Assembly: GCA_900642245.1 (NCBI GenBank)
Contig: CAAAJI010000480.1
Location: 1-37,252, forward strand
Length of the DNA: 37,252 nt
Origin: Fragilaria radians
Taxonomy: Eukaryota > Bacillariophyta > Fragilariophyceae > Fragilariales > Fragilariaceae
Direction of reading: 5' to 3'
Shown here: positions 8,742 through 19,204 of the stretch, piece after piece
Layout of the letters: every line of letters begins with the position of its first letter
How positions within the stretch are numbered: the stretch's first letter is position 1
The notes under the pieces: generated by a model
The model's input: only the letters and a program-made list of their open reading frames with translations
Told to the model about the DNA's origin: nothing
The model's database searches: none
Program-made: the position numbers and the translations under genes

Positions 8742-10044
8742 TTCTCAAGTGTTATCAATGTGCCAAATGAAGAACTTGACAACGCCCTTAGTACCTGGTT
8801 GAGGTTTTGAAATTTTCGGGGTCATTATGCTCGATGGTTTGTTTCTGAGACAACATTGTAGTACATCGCCATGTAGAGATCGCTTCTTTGGGGCTAGATC
8901 CAATTTAATTGTCCCTATAATTAATTTTGTTCGAACTATATCGTTGTCAAAAGCCAAATTGAGTACGAAAAGATATAGTGAATGGGACCTTCTTGGTAAA
9001 AGCATGGCAGATTTTCTACGATTAAATTAATCTAAAAGAAAAGATGCCGTAAAAAAGGAGAAACGATAGAAAAAAATAACAGGAGAGATATTTAAGTTGT
9101 CGAACCATAAAAATGAAAAACCTTGAAGGAGAGTGTCATTCCATTCACAAAAGGAAATGGGATTGAAAGAATAAATAACTCCCTTACAAATCAAAGAATT
9201 GAGTTCTACAAGGATCCTGGTTTTCTTTTTTACTGGCTAGGTTTTTGTGTCTTTTCTTCTCATTGTTCTCCTCTATGCCTTGCCTTGCAAAGGATTGGGA
9301 ACTGAGAAATTGGTCGTACTCCGTAGCAGAATCTGTCTTGTGAACAACAGCTCTCCCGCCAGCCTTTTGAAGTATGCTTTCCTCTTTCAAGGAGTTAACT
9401 CAAACTTTTCTGCTGTTTAATGGCATTACGGATTATGATCTATGTTTAGTAGATGAAGTAATTGTATTGCCAAAAATTTGGTATTTATGTATTATCTTTC
9501 ATTCAGCAGCTGCTTTGTCTTTTTCTGTGCCCAGAACTTAGTTCCACATCATGTGCTTGTTAATCCAATATTTTCACATTACTGTTCTAACTATGCATCA
9601 ATGACAGGTCTAACTTACTCCATTTAAAATAATTAATCAATGAGATTATTCGCATTTTATATTAGAATGCGTCAAATTCCATCAATGGAGCTCAAAGTTT
9701 TTGAATATAGCATCATCTTTTCTCAATGAGATTTGCAGTTGCACAAATAGCTATTGAGTAATCTTTTTCAACTCCAATGTGAATCTATTTCACATTCATG
9801 TCTCCTTAGGTTATGCGATTTTTCGTAACTTTCTATAATGAGATCCAGCTATTCAAGGGTCGGAATGATGACCGTAGAGTGCTTCGGAAATTGAGAAGAT
9901 AAATTAGTTCCAATACAAAATAATACTATGAAATACTATAATTGTGTAGATTGTGAGACTGATAAAATACTTTTCTAGAGCAATACTAATCTTTTCTTGG
10001 CGATAAAAAAGTATCTTAGAAATTTTTGGTGCCCTCCTTGTTAT
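8742..10044. other. Upstream flank of DUF6824 copy 2 and D1 spacer
   Basis: About 8742-9585 aligns with about 25039-25770 of unit 2, with small indels. 9586-10044 has no clear match there. Part of 9940-10000 (tgtgta-attgtgag-ct) resembles about 28100-28145 on the far side of the D2 copia remnant, so it may be a leftover LTR piece. No gene was found; short ORFs here are not conserved between copies. Confidence 0.5.
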
Positions 10045-10945
10045 GGTATTTACCTTGATTTGACGGTTTGCAAATAGGTTACTCCTTCACTCATAGGCAT
10101 CTTGCTAGTCTTCAATTCATTCCCAAAAAGATTGCCAAACCTTGGTATGACAGTTTGAATGTATGTCCTTGCAGATGGCTAGTCCTAACCATTGAATTTT
10201 CCATTAATTTCCTAGCAATTCCACATTTTCTCCTAAATTATACTCAGGAATGCCAACATTCTCCAACAAGTAGGTCTTTTCCAGAGATTTGACGACTCCC
10301 ATGGGATCCTTACTCCAAATAAGAATGTCAAGCTCATAAGTAGCTAAATACTCATAATGTGACATCTTGTTTATCATCCATAAATCATGGTCATACTTTG
10401 TTTTCATGTATCCTAAACGTAGCAATGACACAGCTAAATGTTCATGAAACCTGGCAGCTGAAGTCTTCAAACCATATACGGATTTGTTGATAATTAGGTT
10501 CTTCCCACATAGTGTTATACCAAGTTCTGGACATGTTGTTATGTTAACGTTCTCCTTTGTTTTTCCATATAAGAATGCATTTCCAATGTCACATGCACAG
10601 CATGACAATCCGTGAGTTCTCCCAGGAAAACCCCAATTCTGATGGTATCCATACATACAACAAGACGGATAAATGTCTTCCTTGCCATTGACCGTCCAAT
10701 TTCCACCTACAACCAGTCTTGCCTTGTGTCTTAAATCATATTTGACATCAAATGATATTTGATATGGAATCTTCTGGTATTCTTTTGGAATATTCTCCCC
10801 TGAATCAAGTACAATAAATGTCTCATAGTCAATAAGTTGCTTAAGCTCTGTTTCAATTGCTTCTTGCCATAAATTATGTACATTCTGTCTAAGCTCGTGG
10901 CATTCTTGATTTCTCTTGGGACTTGAATTCCAAACTTGTATTTTG
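10045..10945 (-). pseudogene. Copia-type reverse transcriptase (RVT_2), inactivated
   Basis: Pieced across frames: KYKFGIQVPREIKNA, LWQEAIETELKQLIDYETF, KARLVVGGNW, then the longest frame (10656-10204) with DIGNAFLYGKTKENV, KSVYGLKTSAARFHEHLA and VGIPEYNLGENVELLGN, then in another frame RTYIQTVIPRFGNLFG and KMPMSEG. This is the full RT core of diatom copia elements. The polymerase motif YVDD reads YELD, so one catalytic Asp is lost. At least three frame changes or stops are needed to follow it. It is dead. Confidence 0.88.
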
Positions 10946-10958
10946 CAGTTGTCGGGCT

Positions 10959-11249
10959 TTATGAGACATTATGTATCTTGACCATATCCACTGGTGGTTT
11001 AACCTTCCAGTATGGAATTAGATGGCAAAAAGGACTTTTGTCCAACAATTTCTTCTCTCTTGCAAATGATATTACAGGTGTAGGATTACTAAGACATAAT
11101 GCAAAGAAGTTCACCCATGACTGAGAATTATTAATGTCATTCCATTCTACTAAGCACTTATGCTGGATATTGTCATCTAGTCCTTTGTCTTCAGAGTACT
11201 CAAGTACCTTTATACATTCCCATGACTTGTCATCCTCAATCTTGTCCAA
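10959..11249 (-). pseudogene. Copia pol linker segment (between integrase and RT)
   Basis: A 96-codon minus-strand frame with CLVEWND, SWVNFFALCLSNPTP and FAREKKLLDKSPF. Diatom copia polyproteins carry a similar VEW-DG--TWEP-----DPV--A-YAKEN-LLD block just before RT. It sits immediately upstream of the RT remnant, in the expected order. Homology is distant but the position supports it. Confidence 0.6.
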
Positions 11250-11339
11250 TATGTGTAGCTGACATGGATAATCAAATTGACATTTTGACTTACATTCTCT
11301 TTGCTGAATGTTGATGGAATCCGTTTCTCTGGAACTTCA

Positions 11340-11776
11340 TCATGTTCTCCTAAGCCGTTTATTTCTTTTGAGGAAACCCTTTCCCAAGCATAGCATCTTG
11401 ATAATTGCATCCTGGAAATTGGAATCTCTTTGATCTTGACGTGAAAACAAAGTGATGACATTATGTAAGACTTGATCAGATAGTTGAATCATATCTCTAA
11501 CCTTACAAAGATTCTTTGATATGATCGTAATTAAGTTAAACAAGTTTTCAACTCCTACAGATAAGTCTGGAGAACCCCAAAAGACACCTTAGATGACGAA
11601 TTGCTTTTATTATCCTCATTATCGTCGTAATCTTTATATTTTCCTTTCCTAGGAGTTCGGAGTTTAGCTAGTTTGGATTTCTCCAAAGATGGCAATGACT
11701 TATTAATTTTTGGAGCCCTGGATTCTTTAGAACTTACAGACCTCCTAGATGTTTGCAAGGGTTCTTCGTTCTTCAA
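11340..11776 (-). pseudogene. Gag-leader ORF remnant of copia D1
   Basis: Starts MKNEEPLQTSRRSVSSKE and shares its length, Lys/Ser bias and acidic DYDDNEDN patch with 5758-5459. The frame breaks at about 11555, and recognisable sequence continues in another frame (ENLFNLITIISKNLC; 11543-11340). The family is recognised only through its other copies in this window. Confidence 0.55.
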
Positions 11777-12126
11777 TCTTGGGTGAGTCCCCTTTTTGTA
11801 GGTGAACTCATGATGCTGATGATTTTGGATGATACGTTCTTAAATATAATGGCGTTTCGACTTTACAATTGACGGATTCGACATCTACGAAGAAGTTTTA
11901 GACTTAATACAAGACGGATGTTCTTAGTAGATGAAGTTTTAGACTTAATGAAGTTAACTTAGGCAGGTAGAAAATGATGAAACTAGCCTTTTACTGTTGA
12001 ATTAAGGCCCTATCCGTAGGCTTAAGTATGCAAACTATAGAAGTTGGATGATGTTGGCTGAAACTGCTGCTAAAAATCAAACCTTTGACTGAAAAATAAA
12101 TCTCTAACAGACTAAGTGTTGATCTA

Positions 12127-12275
12127 GGATTGGTAGTACACAACTGAGCCTGAGTAGTTAAAGGAAGTACAGCTTCAGTTGACCTTGAGTTGGTAGAAGA
12201 CAACCACAGCCTGAGAAGTTAGAAGTAAAGCTGTAATTGAACTTGAAGGTTGGTAGAAGACAAGAGTGACCATTT
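12127..12275. repeat. 60-bp minisatellite, about 2.5 units
   Basis: Unit starts TTGGTAGTACACAACTGAG and repeats with period 60 (TTGGTAG at 12130, 12190, 12250). The same array, one unit longer, is at 27271-27470, in the leader of the D2 copia remnant. Confidence 0.8.
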
Positions 12276-12280
12276 GACTG

Positions 12281-13321
12281 CAATTTTGCCGCCATGATTA
12301 TCAGTAATTTGTTGTTTTGGCTTTTTTGAAAGTGCGGTCTTTCTAGTGAGCTAGTTGGGGTGGAATCTTAAGCAATGAAACAAAAAGGATGTTAAGATGA
12401 CAATAGCACAATGGGCAAGTTTACTTAAGTTGCATTTGTTTCTAGTTAACTACTGAAATAAATCACTTCTCATGGATCAGGTGAAAGAAATATATTATAT
12501 CCTGTAGATTAATTTGTAAAATCAACTGTAGATGCATTATTGAAAATATATTCAGGCATTTACACCTGTATAATTGAAAAAAGACATTCCCTATAGAATT
12601 CAATAAAAGCTGATTAAACCTCTGGGATTCTCTTGGGTCAATTAGTATCTTAAGTAAGGTCATAGTTCAACGATACATACCGAGATAAAATACTAGTTTT
12701 ATATGAATCAAACTGAGGAATTAGATGCAAACTCGAGGTCATTTTGACAAATAAAATTATTCATTGTTGTGAAGATCCAAGATTAACCTTTTGCAGTGAC
12801 ACTAAATGCGTCACCATGACAAGAAAATATTTGGAGAGGCAAAATTGCATACATGTATAGCGGCAAACTTAGTTATCAAAGAGGTGAGTTAATAGATTTC
12901 AAGTCAAGGTGTCAAAGCATCCAATGATTATCATAAAATAGTCATGTAGTATTCAGAATGGTACACCATAACCTATCCCTAATCCTTTGCGAATTATCCT
13001 CAAGTAATTTTTACATTATATATATTCAGATATCAAATTTTCTAAAATGTTGAGATTAAAGTCATTCTTTTGAAATGATTGGTATCAAGGCTGTGAAAAA
13101 TTTCAATTCAATGTCTTTCTATTAAATAGCAATGACTTTAAATACAACATTATTGGGCTTGAGATTCCAAGGAACAATTTGCTCAAATGCATGTCAGTCA
13201 AAACCGTATTAATATATATTCATTGGATATTTCAAGTTTCACTCGTACGTCATTTTGGAAGGAACTGAAGGATGTCACACATACAAAAAAGGAAATCAAG
13301 ATTTGATTATAAGCAAGACCC
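12281..13321. other. Flank between copia D1 and cyclophilin copy 2
   Basis: 12290-12520 matches 28602-28846 before copy 3. From 12716 on it matches 1-585 before copy 1. About 530 bp (roughly 12520-13050) is absent from unit 3. No gene was seen. Confidence 0.6.
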
Positions 13322-14185
13322 ATGAACTTCCAATTTCTAATCCTGGTATTTCAATCTTTGACGTGTATTAATGCATTTACAGTTTCAACCTTTCATCTTC
13401 GTGTCACTAGTATCCAACCATTGAAAGCATCGCAATCGTCGCACTCCTCCTCGCACTCGTCGTCATCCATCAACTCTTCGTTGATCGATCGTCGTCAAGC
13501 GGTCGTCTCTACGGTAACCACGATTGGCACAACATCTCTTCTTCCAATTCTCCAAGGTGATACTTTTGCATATGCTGCTGCCGAAGAAGAAAAGGGAGAT
13601 GTAGAGAATGCTGTACCTCGCAATACGCTGGTCGAATTTCAAATTTGCAATCTCCAAAATGATGGAACATCCTCCTCCTCCTCCACTGGGACGATTCGTA
13701 TTCAACTAGAACCAGATTGGGCACCTCGAGGTGTCGCACGTTTCCAAGAACTCATGTCGATTCAATTTTATGATCAATGTCGGTTCTTTCGAGTCCTACC
13801 AGGATTTATAGCGCAATTTGGTATTAATGGGAATCCATCGATACAGGCAAAATGGAAAGTGAATTCCATCCCCGATGATCCAGTCCGTGTCAGTAACGAT
13901 CGAGGGACAGTCGTCTTTGCAACGGCAGGTCCTAATACCCGTACGACACAATTGTTCATTAATACCAATCCCAAGGGCAATGGATTCCTGGATCGACAGG
14001 GATTTAGTCCCATTGGGAAAGTAGTAGAGGGGATGGATATTGTCGATCAATTGTATGCAGGATATGGTGAGGGAGCACCCTCGGGGAAGGGTCCCAATCA
14101 GGGTCTTATCCAAGCCAAGGGAAATTCCTACCTAGAGGAGGGTTATCCTAAACTTTCCTATATATGTGGAGCTAAATTCATATAA
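13322..14185 (+). CDS. Thylakoid-lumen cyclophilin-type peptidyl-prolyl isomerase, copy 2
   Basis: 287 aa, intronless, with the same architecture as copy 1: signal peptide ending INA-F, Ser/His-rich transit region, twin-arginine signal (IDRRQAVVSTV) and AYAAA before the mature domain. It differs by trinucleotide length changes in two Ser tracts: the transit region, and the GTSSSSSTGT loop near the start of the domain (two to three Ser codons longer than in the others). It has Ile where copies 1 and 3 have Val in PGFVAQFG, which is conservative. The reading frame is intact and all landmark residues are kept, so it is probably functional. ATG context is CCCATGAAC. Confidence 0.92.
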   Translation: MNFQFLILVFQSLTCINAFTVSTFHLRVTSIQPLKASQSSHSSSHSSSSINSSLIDRRQAVVSTVTTIGTTSLLPILQGDTFAYAAAEEEKGDVENAVPRNTLVEFQICNLQNDGTSSSSSTGTIRIQLEPDWAPRGVARFQELMSIQFYDQCRFFRVLPGFIAQFGINGNPSIQAKWKVNSIPDDPVRVSNDRGTVVFATAGPNTRTTQLFINTNPKGNGFLDRQGFSPIGKVVEGMDIVDQLYAGYGEGAPSGKGPNQGLIQAKGNSYLEEGYPKLSYICGAKFI

Positions 14186-14268
14186 TGAGAATATACTTAC
14201 TCAACTATTGATTAAAGACTATGATATCCTTTCATTACTAATATCCTTAGCGTAGTCAATTTAAACTA

Positions 14269-14285
14269 TCTCTCTCTCTCTCTCT
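14269..14285. repeat. (CT)n microsatellite
   Basis: Shorter counterpart of the tracts at 1518-1538 and 30015-30035. A few flanking bases (tatcaagt) are missing here. Confidence 0.85.
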
Positions 14286-14592
14286 TCACTCTCATTTCTC
14301 TAATTCTTCTCTGTTTCTTCTTCATGATTTAATCCATTGTAATTCTAACTCATTTATTATTTTTGAAGGGCAGTAATTTCCACTTCTCGTACAAAGAATC
14401 CCAACTAGACCCTTTCGTATTATTTTCCATTTGTCAATGAAGTGATAGACATATCCTAAATAGCTAACCACTTGGATGACCGCTGGATGTAAGCATCCAA
14501 ATAACCCGTTGGTGACCAGGGCAAAAAGGTACCAACATGGCATTATCATTCTCTTCTTCTTCTTCTTCTTGCCTTTATAAAATTACATGACA

Positions 14593-14786
14593 TTACTCTC
14601 TCCCGCTTTTCATTTGTTCTTGTTGATACTGTCGGGAGCTGTACCGAGATGACGACCTTTCATCACGTCCCTCTCGTTCCTCACAAGATTCTAAGGTAAC
14701 CTTTAGCAATTGCATCCGTACCAAGTCAACACGGCGATTGAGATCCGAAAATCTATTTGGAGTCATGGGCTCTGAGAACATTAAGT
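14593..14786 (-). pseudogene. C-terminal fragment of the large coiled-coil gene, copy 2
   Basis: 62-codon frame with the same breakpoint (ttaagt, 14781-14786) as the copy at 1843-2036, and the same non-parental sequence beyond it. It differs from the parent tail by a Val to Leu change, Ile to Met and Asn to Ser near the end. It is the second footprint of the same duplication. Confidence 0.87.
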
Positions 14787-15324
14787 GTTACGTTGCACAT
14801 CAAGAGTGTTTTTGTTCTATTGGTGTAAAGGTTAGTGTAGGTGCTTGTTGTTCTTGTAATGTACACTAGAAATTTGACCATTTTCAGTTGTTGCTATAAC
14901 TGCCATCAAAATACGGTTGCTTAGATCATTCGATGTACATCTTTTTGATTTAGGGCTCTTTGACATTTCAATCAACCCTTTAAAATCACACACACATGGT
15001 GCAATGGTAAAATGGTTCAATATACCTTGGTAAGATGCTAGGAGTTGAGAATAAAAGCATGATATCATGATGAGAATAAGCCATTCCTAGAAGTATGTGA
15101 AGTTCATAACAGAAAATACTGACGGCTTGGTATAATGACTTTTATGAAATATTGCGATTTGCCCTAAAAAGATGAGGCCAAGGATTATCTTTGCTTTAAA
15201 AATAAATAAACTACTCTCCGGATGTTGAACATATGGAAGTCCATTTTAGAATGTAGAATGTATGGCTGATTGATTATTTTTCAAGTAAGCCATATCAGAT
15301 GGGAGCTAGATCCCAATCCTGCAA
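14787..15324. other. Duplicated spacer A2
   Basis: Matches 2037-2544. It contains the counterpart of the weak minus-strand ORF (14832-15068). No supported gene. Confidence 0.4.
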
Positions 15325-16388
15325 TTATTTTGGTGATGGCCCCTTGCACCAAATATTTGTTGCAACGCGTGATGTGTATTTCAGCACTTCAGTTTCAGCG
15401 GAGTTTGAACAGTGACACTCTGGAATGATTGATTTGTTGGCAAGATGACCAGTAAGAGTAGTGACGCTCGTTTGTGCATGTGAATAATGGTAAACGTTGG
15501 TGGCATGCAGTACGCAATTCTCTGAAAGTGTGCTGAGAACATTTTTATGCGAGTCCGACAGATCGTACATATGCTCATGTCCTAATCCTAAAACTTTCAA
15601 ATTGGCCATACCCAAATCGTTCCAGGGATAGAAGCCTCTTCCATATTCAAATTTTGTTATTTAAAGCAATGAGAGAGATATTGAAGGATACGTGAAGACT
15701 TCATTCAGCATGATTTAACGTACCCAAGGCTTGGAGAAAGAGATGATGTGCTATTCACGATGTTATTGGGGTTCCAGCCTAATCGATTTTCAGTCATTTT
15801 CATAACCAAGAAAGTGTTGTACTCATTAGAACAGTATTTTAGGTCTTGAGGCTGTTGCCTTGTTTGACACAAAACTGACTCTTGAAAACCAAAGTGACGC
15901 CTTTTTAAATCATCAATCGATGGGATGGAATTTCCTTCCTCAATGAAAACTTTACAATTAGTGTAAAAATGCAGGTCTTCATTGTCATTTGATTTGGGTT
16001 TCTTTCTTTTGTCACTCCTCGGAGCGTCGTGCGGTCTTAATTTTTTGCATCTCAACACGTCACCTTCCGAAACTCGAGCGTCACGAAGCGCATGGCTTAC
16101 TTTGGATCTAACTAAGTACGGATGTGCCTCACACCACATCCTATTATTTCTTACTCGAACTAAAAACTGGCATCCTATCTTCTGTGCTTTGGATATCACT
16201 TGTTCAACAATTTTCTTTTTCAACGCCCGAGGAGCACATCCTGCATAGCTTGCAACATGAGACTGAATTAGATGTCGAAAAGCAATATTTCCAGGATTTC
16301 TGTAACAAAATGGCCCGCGTCCAAGAAGTATGTCATTTTCTTTGATGTCGATCATGGTGAGACACTGTTTGGTTTGGCTTGAATCCAT
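15325..16388 (-). CDS. DUF6824 domain protein, copy 3 (two exons)
   Basis: Exon 1 16388-15724, intron 15723-15638 (86 nt, GTACGT...GAAG), exon 2 15637-15325; 325 aa. Domain residues NDILLGRGPFCYRNPGN, FLVRVRNNRMWCEAHPY and KVSHALRDAR are intact. Closest to copy 1, sharing intron length and donor. It stops earlier in exon 2 (after KGPSPK) than copy 1. Start chosen as the Met common to all copies; an ATG nine codons upstream (16415) is in frame. Several substitutions in the linker after the domain suggest faster change there. Unknown function. Confidence 0.82.
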
Positions 16389-16838
16389 TTCTCTATTATC
16401 AAGTTTCCGGATCAAGTCCTCGAGAATTGCACTTGTAGTTGGTTTAAGTCTGATATTTTTGGAGGTTATATTCGAAGGGCATTTTTTTCGTCGACAAAAT
16501 TCTAGTACAGCCTCTTTAAAGATCGCGTCTTTTCGGCTATATCCAATCTAAGGTTTTCCTTAATTAACTTTTGTACGAAATCAATAGTCCAAGTTCAAGA
16601 GACCTCTCAGAGTTCCTTTTTTTAAGCATTGATGCCAGCATGGATTTCTGCGCATTTTAAGGATAATCGAAACAACATAAAACTTAAAAAGAAAGTATTT
16701 TCTATTTATATTTTGCATTGGATGCTACTAAATTATCCCTTTTTGTTTACTCACTTGATTATATCTGAATGGTAAGTATGAGACATTTTGACTATTAAAG
16801 AAAATCAAATATGGCTCCAGTTCTAAGTCCATACGAAC
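16389..16838. other. Upstream flank of DUF6824 copy 3
   Basis: Aligns with 3639-4109. No gene; probable promoter region. Confidence 0.55.
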
Positions 16839-18557
16839 AATTTTTCCCTTTCCCCTGATGTCGTGGTAGTTGTGGTTGTAGTTGTAGTTGTGCTGAGCTT
16901 GTTCATCTTCAATCAACGTATTAAAATTAATCGGGTTTTTATTGTCTTGTTGGATAGCACCGATATTATTGGGATTCATTCATCATTAACCTTATTCATA
17001 TTTGTTTCCCTTTCCATAATTTTCAGTAGTGTCATTAATGTCATCATCCTCCACTGTTGCAATACAAGAAGTGTCATGATGTAGAATCCTAGACTTTGCT
17101 GTTACTCTTAAGTCTATCAGCAGTTTACCTCAATTTGCCATCTAATGAATTACGACCATAACCTTATGGGTGATTGGAAGACGTACAACATCTGACGATC
17201 TATCTTAGCGCTTGTCTGGTGCTATTGATAATTAACTTGATACAATACTTAATTTCAAGTATATGAGCAAGTAAATCATAATCACCTCCTCTGTTGTTAT
17301 TGATAATCTAACAAGTTACAATAATTGATATCAAGTATATGACCAAGTTGTGAATGAAATGCACAAAACCGCGAATTCCTAGTCAATTTGAAAAAGATAG
17401 GATATTACTTAGAGCTTTTATTATCCAACACGGTCATTATTCCAAAGTGATACTTTAATAAACTAACAAATATTAATTGGAAAAAGATACTGCATTTTGC
17501 GGACGATGAACCGAATTGATGGACAGTCACTTGTAATATTTAGGCAAAGAAGACGGCAATATTTTTTCCCATTTTACTGTGGAATCTAATTTGATTATTC
17601 AATGTTACATTTATGGGAAACAAACTTGGTTTCCTTTACTCAGTATGGTCTAACGTTGGCAAATATCTCGAGAAAATGTGAAGTATAAACAATAGAGGTT
17701 TTTTTCAGGAAACTAAACCTCAAGATTTGCAATCAGGAATACAGTAAAATCACATATATTAAATACCATATCTTTGAAAGCCAATATTGTCTGAGTCAGA
17801 GTCCCATTCACTTTTGTACATTAGGGGCTATTGATGTAGAAACGATTGAGTACTCTATTGAATGGCCTGTGAGACGCAATTCCTCATTAGCTTGGAATGA
17901 AACGTGCATGGATCACCCACTTGTAAGAAGGAAATGGCTCAATGGGAAAGGAAAGCAAAAGAATGTTGTAAAAGATAGCTATATGGAAGATGATGGTGTT
18001 CCTAAAAGGGTTGAGTATTTTTATGGGGGGAGAGACATATAAAGTTGTGACAAAACTAGACGGATTGGTCATAAAGGTAAATGAAATATGATTTTTTTCT
18101 CTTCCAATCATCATTTGCAACAGTAGCAGCTCCATGGAGTATTCTTTGATGAACTTGCATATGCATTGAGCCCCTGGTTGCCACACTTGTGACAGGTTCT
18201 ATTTCCGTTGCGCTTAATTTTGCTTTTGCATGACTAGTAGTAGCCAGCATAGTATCATCACGATGCTTACCTGTACTCATTGTTGTTAATATGACTCATT
18301 ATTTGATGTTATATAGAACATAGAATATGTTTTTTCCTATTATGCCAGTCAAATGTAAGATGCAACCATTGTTTTTGGTTTTTGTCAACTCCTTGTACTC
18401 ATTCATTATGTTATTGTAGCTCCATATTGCACTTTGTCAGCTTTCTAATAACCAAATGCCAATCTATTTCTCTGGCTTCAACTTTCTGAGCATCTCAGCC
18501 AAATTTAGATTTAATTTCATCAATTGTTCCTAGGTTAGGATCAGTGCTGCCACCATT
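16839..18557. other. Unit-2-specific AT-rich segment
   Basis: Has no counterpart in unit 1, where the A block joins the B block directly at about 4110. Holds a GTTGTA-rich low-complexity run (16863-16890) and scattered short ORFs without recognisable domains. Around 18190 on the minus strand a frame reads CHKCGNQG, a possible broken zinc-knuckle start. No supported gene. Confidence 0.5.
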
Positions 18558-19107
18558 GTGAACATACAAAGAAAGGCTAGCTCAAGAAGAAGTTTGATAG
18601 TATCTGCACCTACATTAGTGAAAACAGAGAGAGTGTTCAGGGAAAGCAAGCTTGGAAAGAATGAATACCCTAAAATTCAGATTAATAATTTGGAAGGCAT
18701 ACGAGTAAAATCGGAAGTTATGGGATTAAATATGACTGACGTGTGCAGTTTATTATTCAAGTCCCAAACAGTTTAACCAGTGAGTGCAAGTTACAAAGGT
18801 CGTTTATAAAGAAGCGTATCGATGACAAAGAGAATCCACTGAAAGGCTTGCATCACAGTCTGAATCTACAAATGATGAGGACTTTGGTGAAATGAAGGCA
18901 CTGTTTACTACGCAATTCAAAGGAAAATGCCGAGGCTGCTGCAAATTAGGACATAAATCTGCACAGTGCAAGTCCAAGATGGTCAGAGAAAACAAAAATG
19001 ATATCATAAGCAATTACTGTGAGAAACGAGGGCATCTCAATTCAAACTACTTCAAATTGTTGAGAAAGAACCAAACTGAAGGCAGTTTTCTGCAACGACT
19101 GTGGTGA
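18558..19107 (+). mobile_element. Copia-type gag remnant with zinc knuckles
   Basis: Plus-strand frames 18558-18776 and 18892-19107. The first carries PKIQINNLEGIRVKSEVMG, like the UBN2-type copia gag (WI--LE-IR--LE-MG). The second has FKGKCRGCCKLGHKSAQC, a complete CX2CX4HX4C knuckle, followed by NYCEKRGHLNSNYFKL, a second knuckle whose first and last Cys are replaced (Ser/Tyr). A frame break separates the two. It is opposite in orientation to the other retroelements here and is absent from unit 1. Confidence 0.75.
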
Positions 19108-19204
19108 TAAACACAATGACTGCAAATGACAAAAGTGATAGTAAACTTTGGAATGACTTTGTGGTAACTAGAACACCACTTAGATTAACAATGATAAAAA
19201 AGTC
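19108..19204. other. Junction between copia gag remnant and B2 gypsy RT
   Basis: Short region without a recognisable frame that joins the plus-strand gag remnant to the minus-strand gypsy RT fragment. Confidence 0.4.

Larger units (their letters stand above)
10045..12280 (-). mobile_element. Ty1/copia retroelement remnant D1 (leader, linker, reverse transcriptase)
   Basis: Minus-strand order: 60-bp minisatellite leader (12275-12127), gag-leader ORF (11776-11555), integrase-to-RT linker (11249-10959), RT (10945-10045). Gag body, protease and most of the integrase are missing, as is RNase H. It sits at the same place between the D flank and the A block as the gag-bearing remnant in unit 2, which suggests a single ancestral insertion. 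Confidence 0.85.
1..12713. repeat. Segmental duplication unit 1 (blocks A1-B1-D1)
   Basis: The first bases of the window (gaggaattagatgcaaactc) recur at about 12716, and the same order of features follows in both places: cyclophilin gene, C-terminal fragment of the large gene, DUF6824 gene, gypsy/copia remnant, second DUF6824 gene, copia remnant. Unit 1 may start to the left of the window, so its true left edge is not visible. Compared with unit 2 it lacks the segments matching 16839-19205, about 22125-23473 and about 27475-28600. Alignment was by eye. Confidence 0.9.

Noticed and set aside
18120..18280. Possible zinc-finger start (CHKCGNQG) on the minus strand
   Set aside because: The matching His/Cys spacing does not follow and the frame stops soon after; too weak to call.
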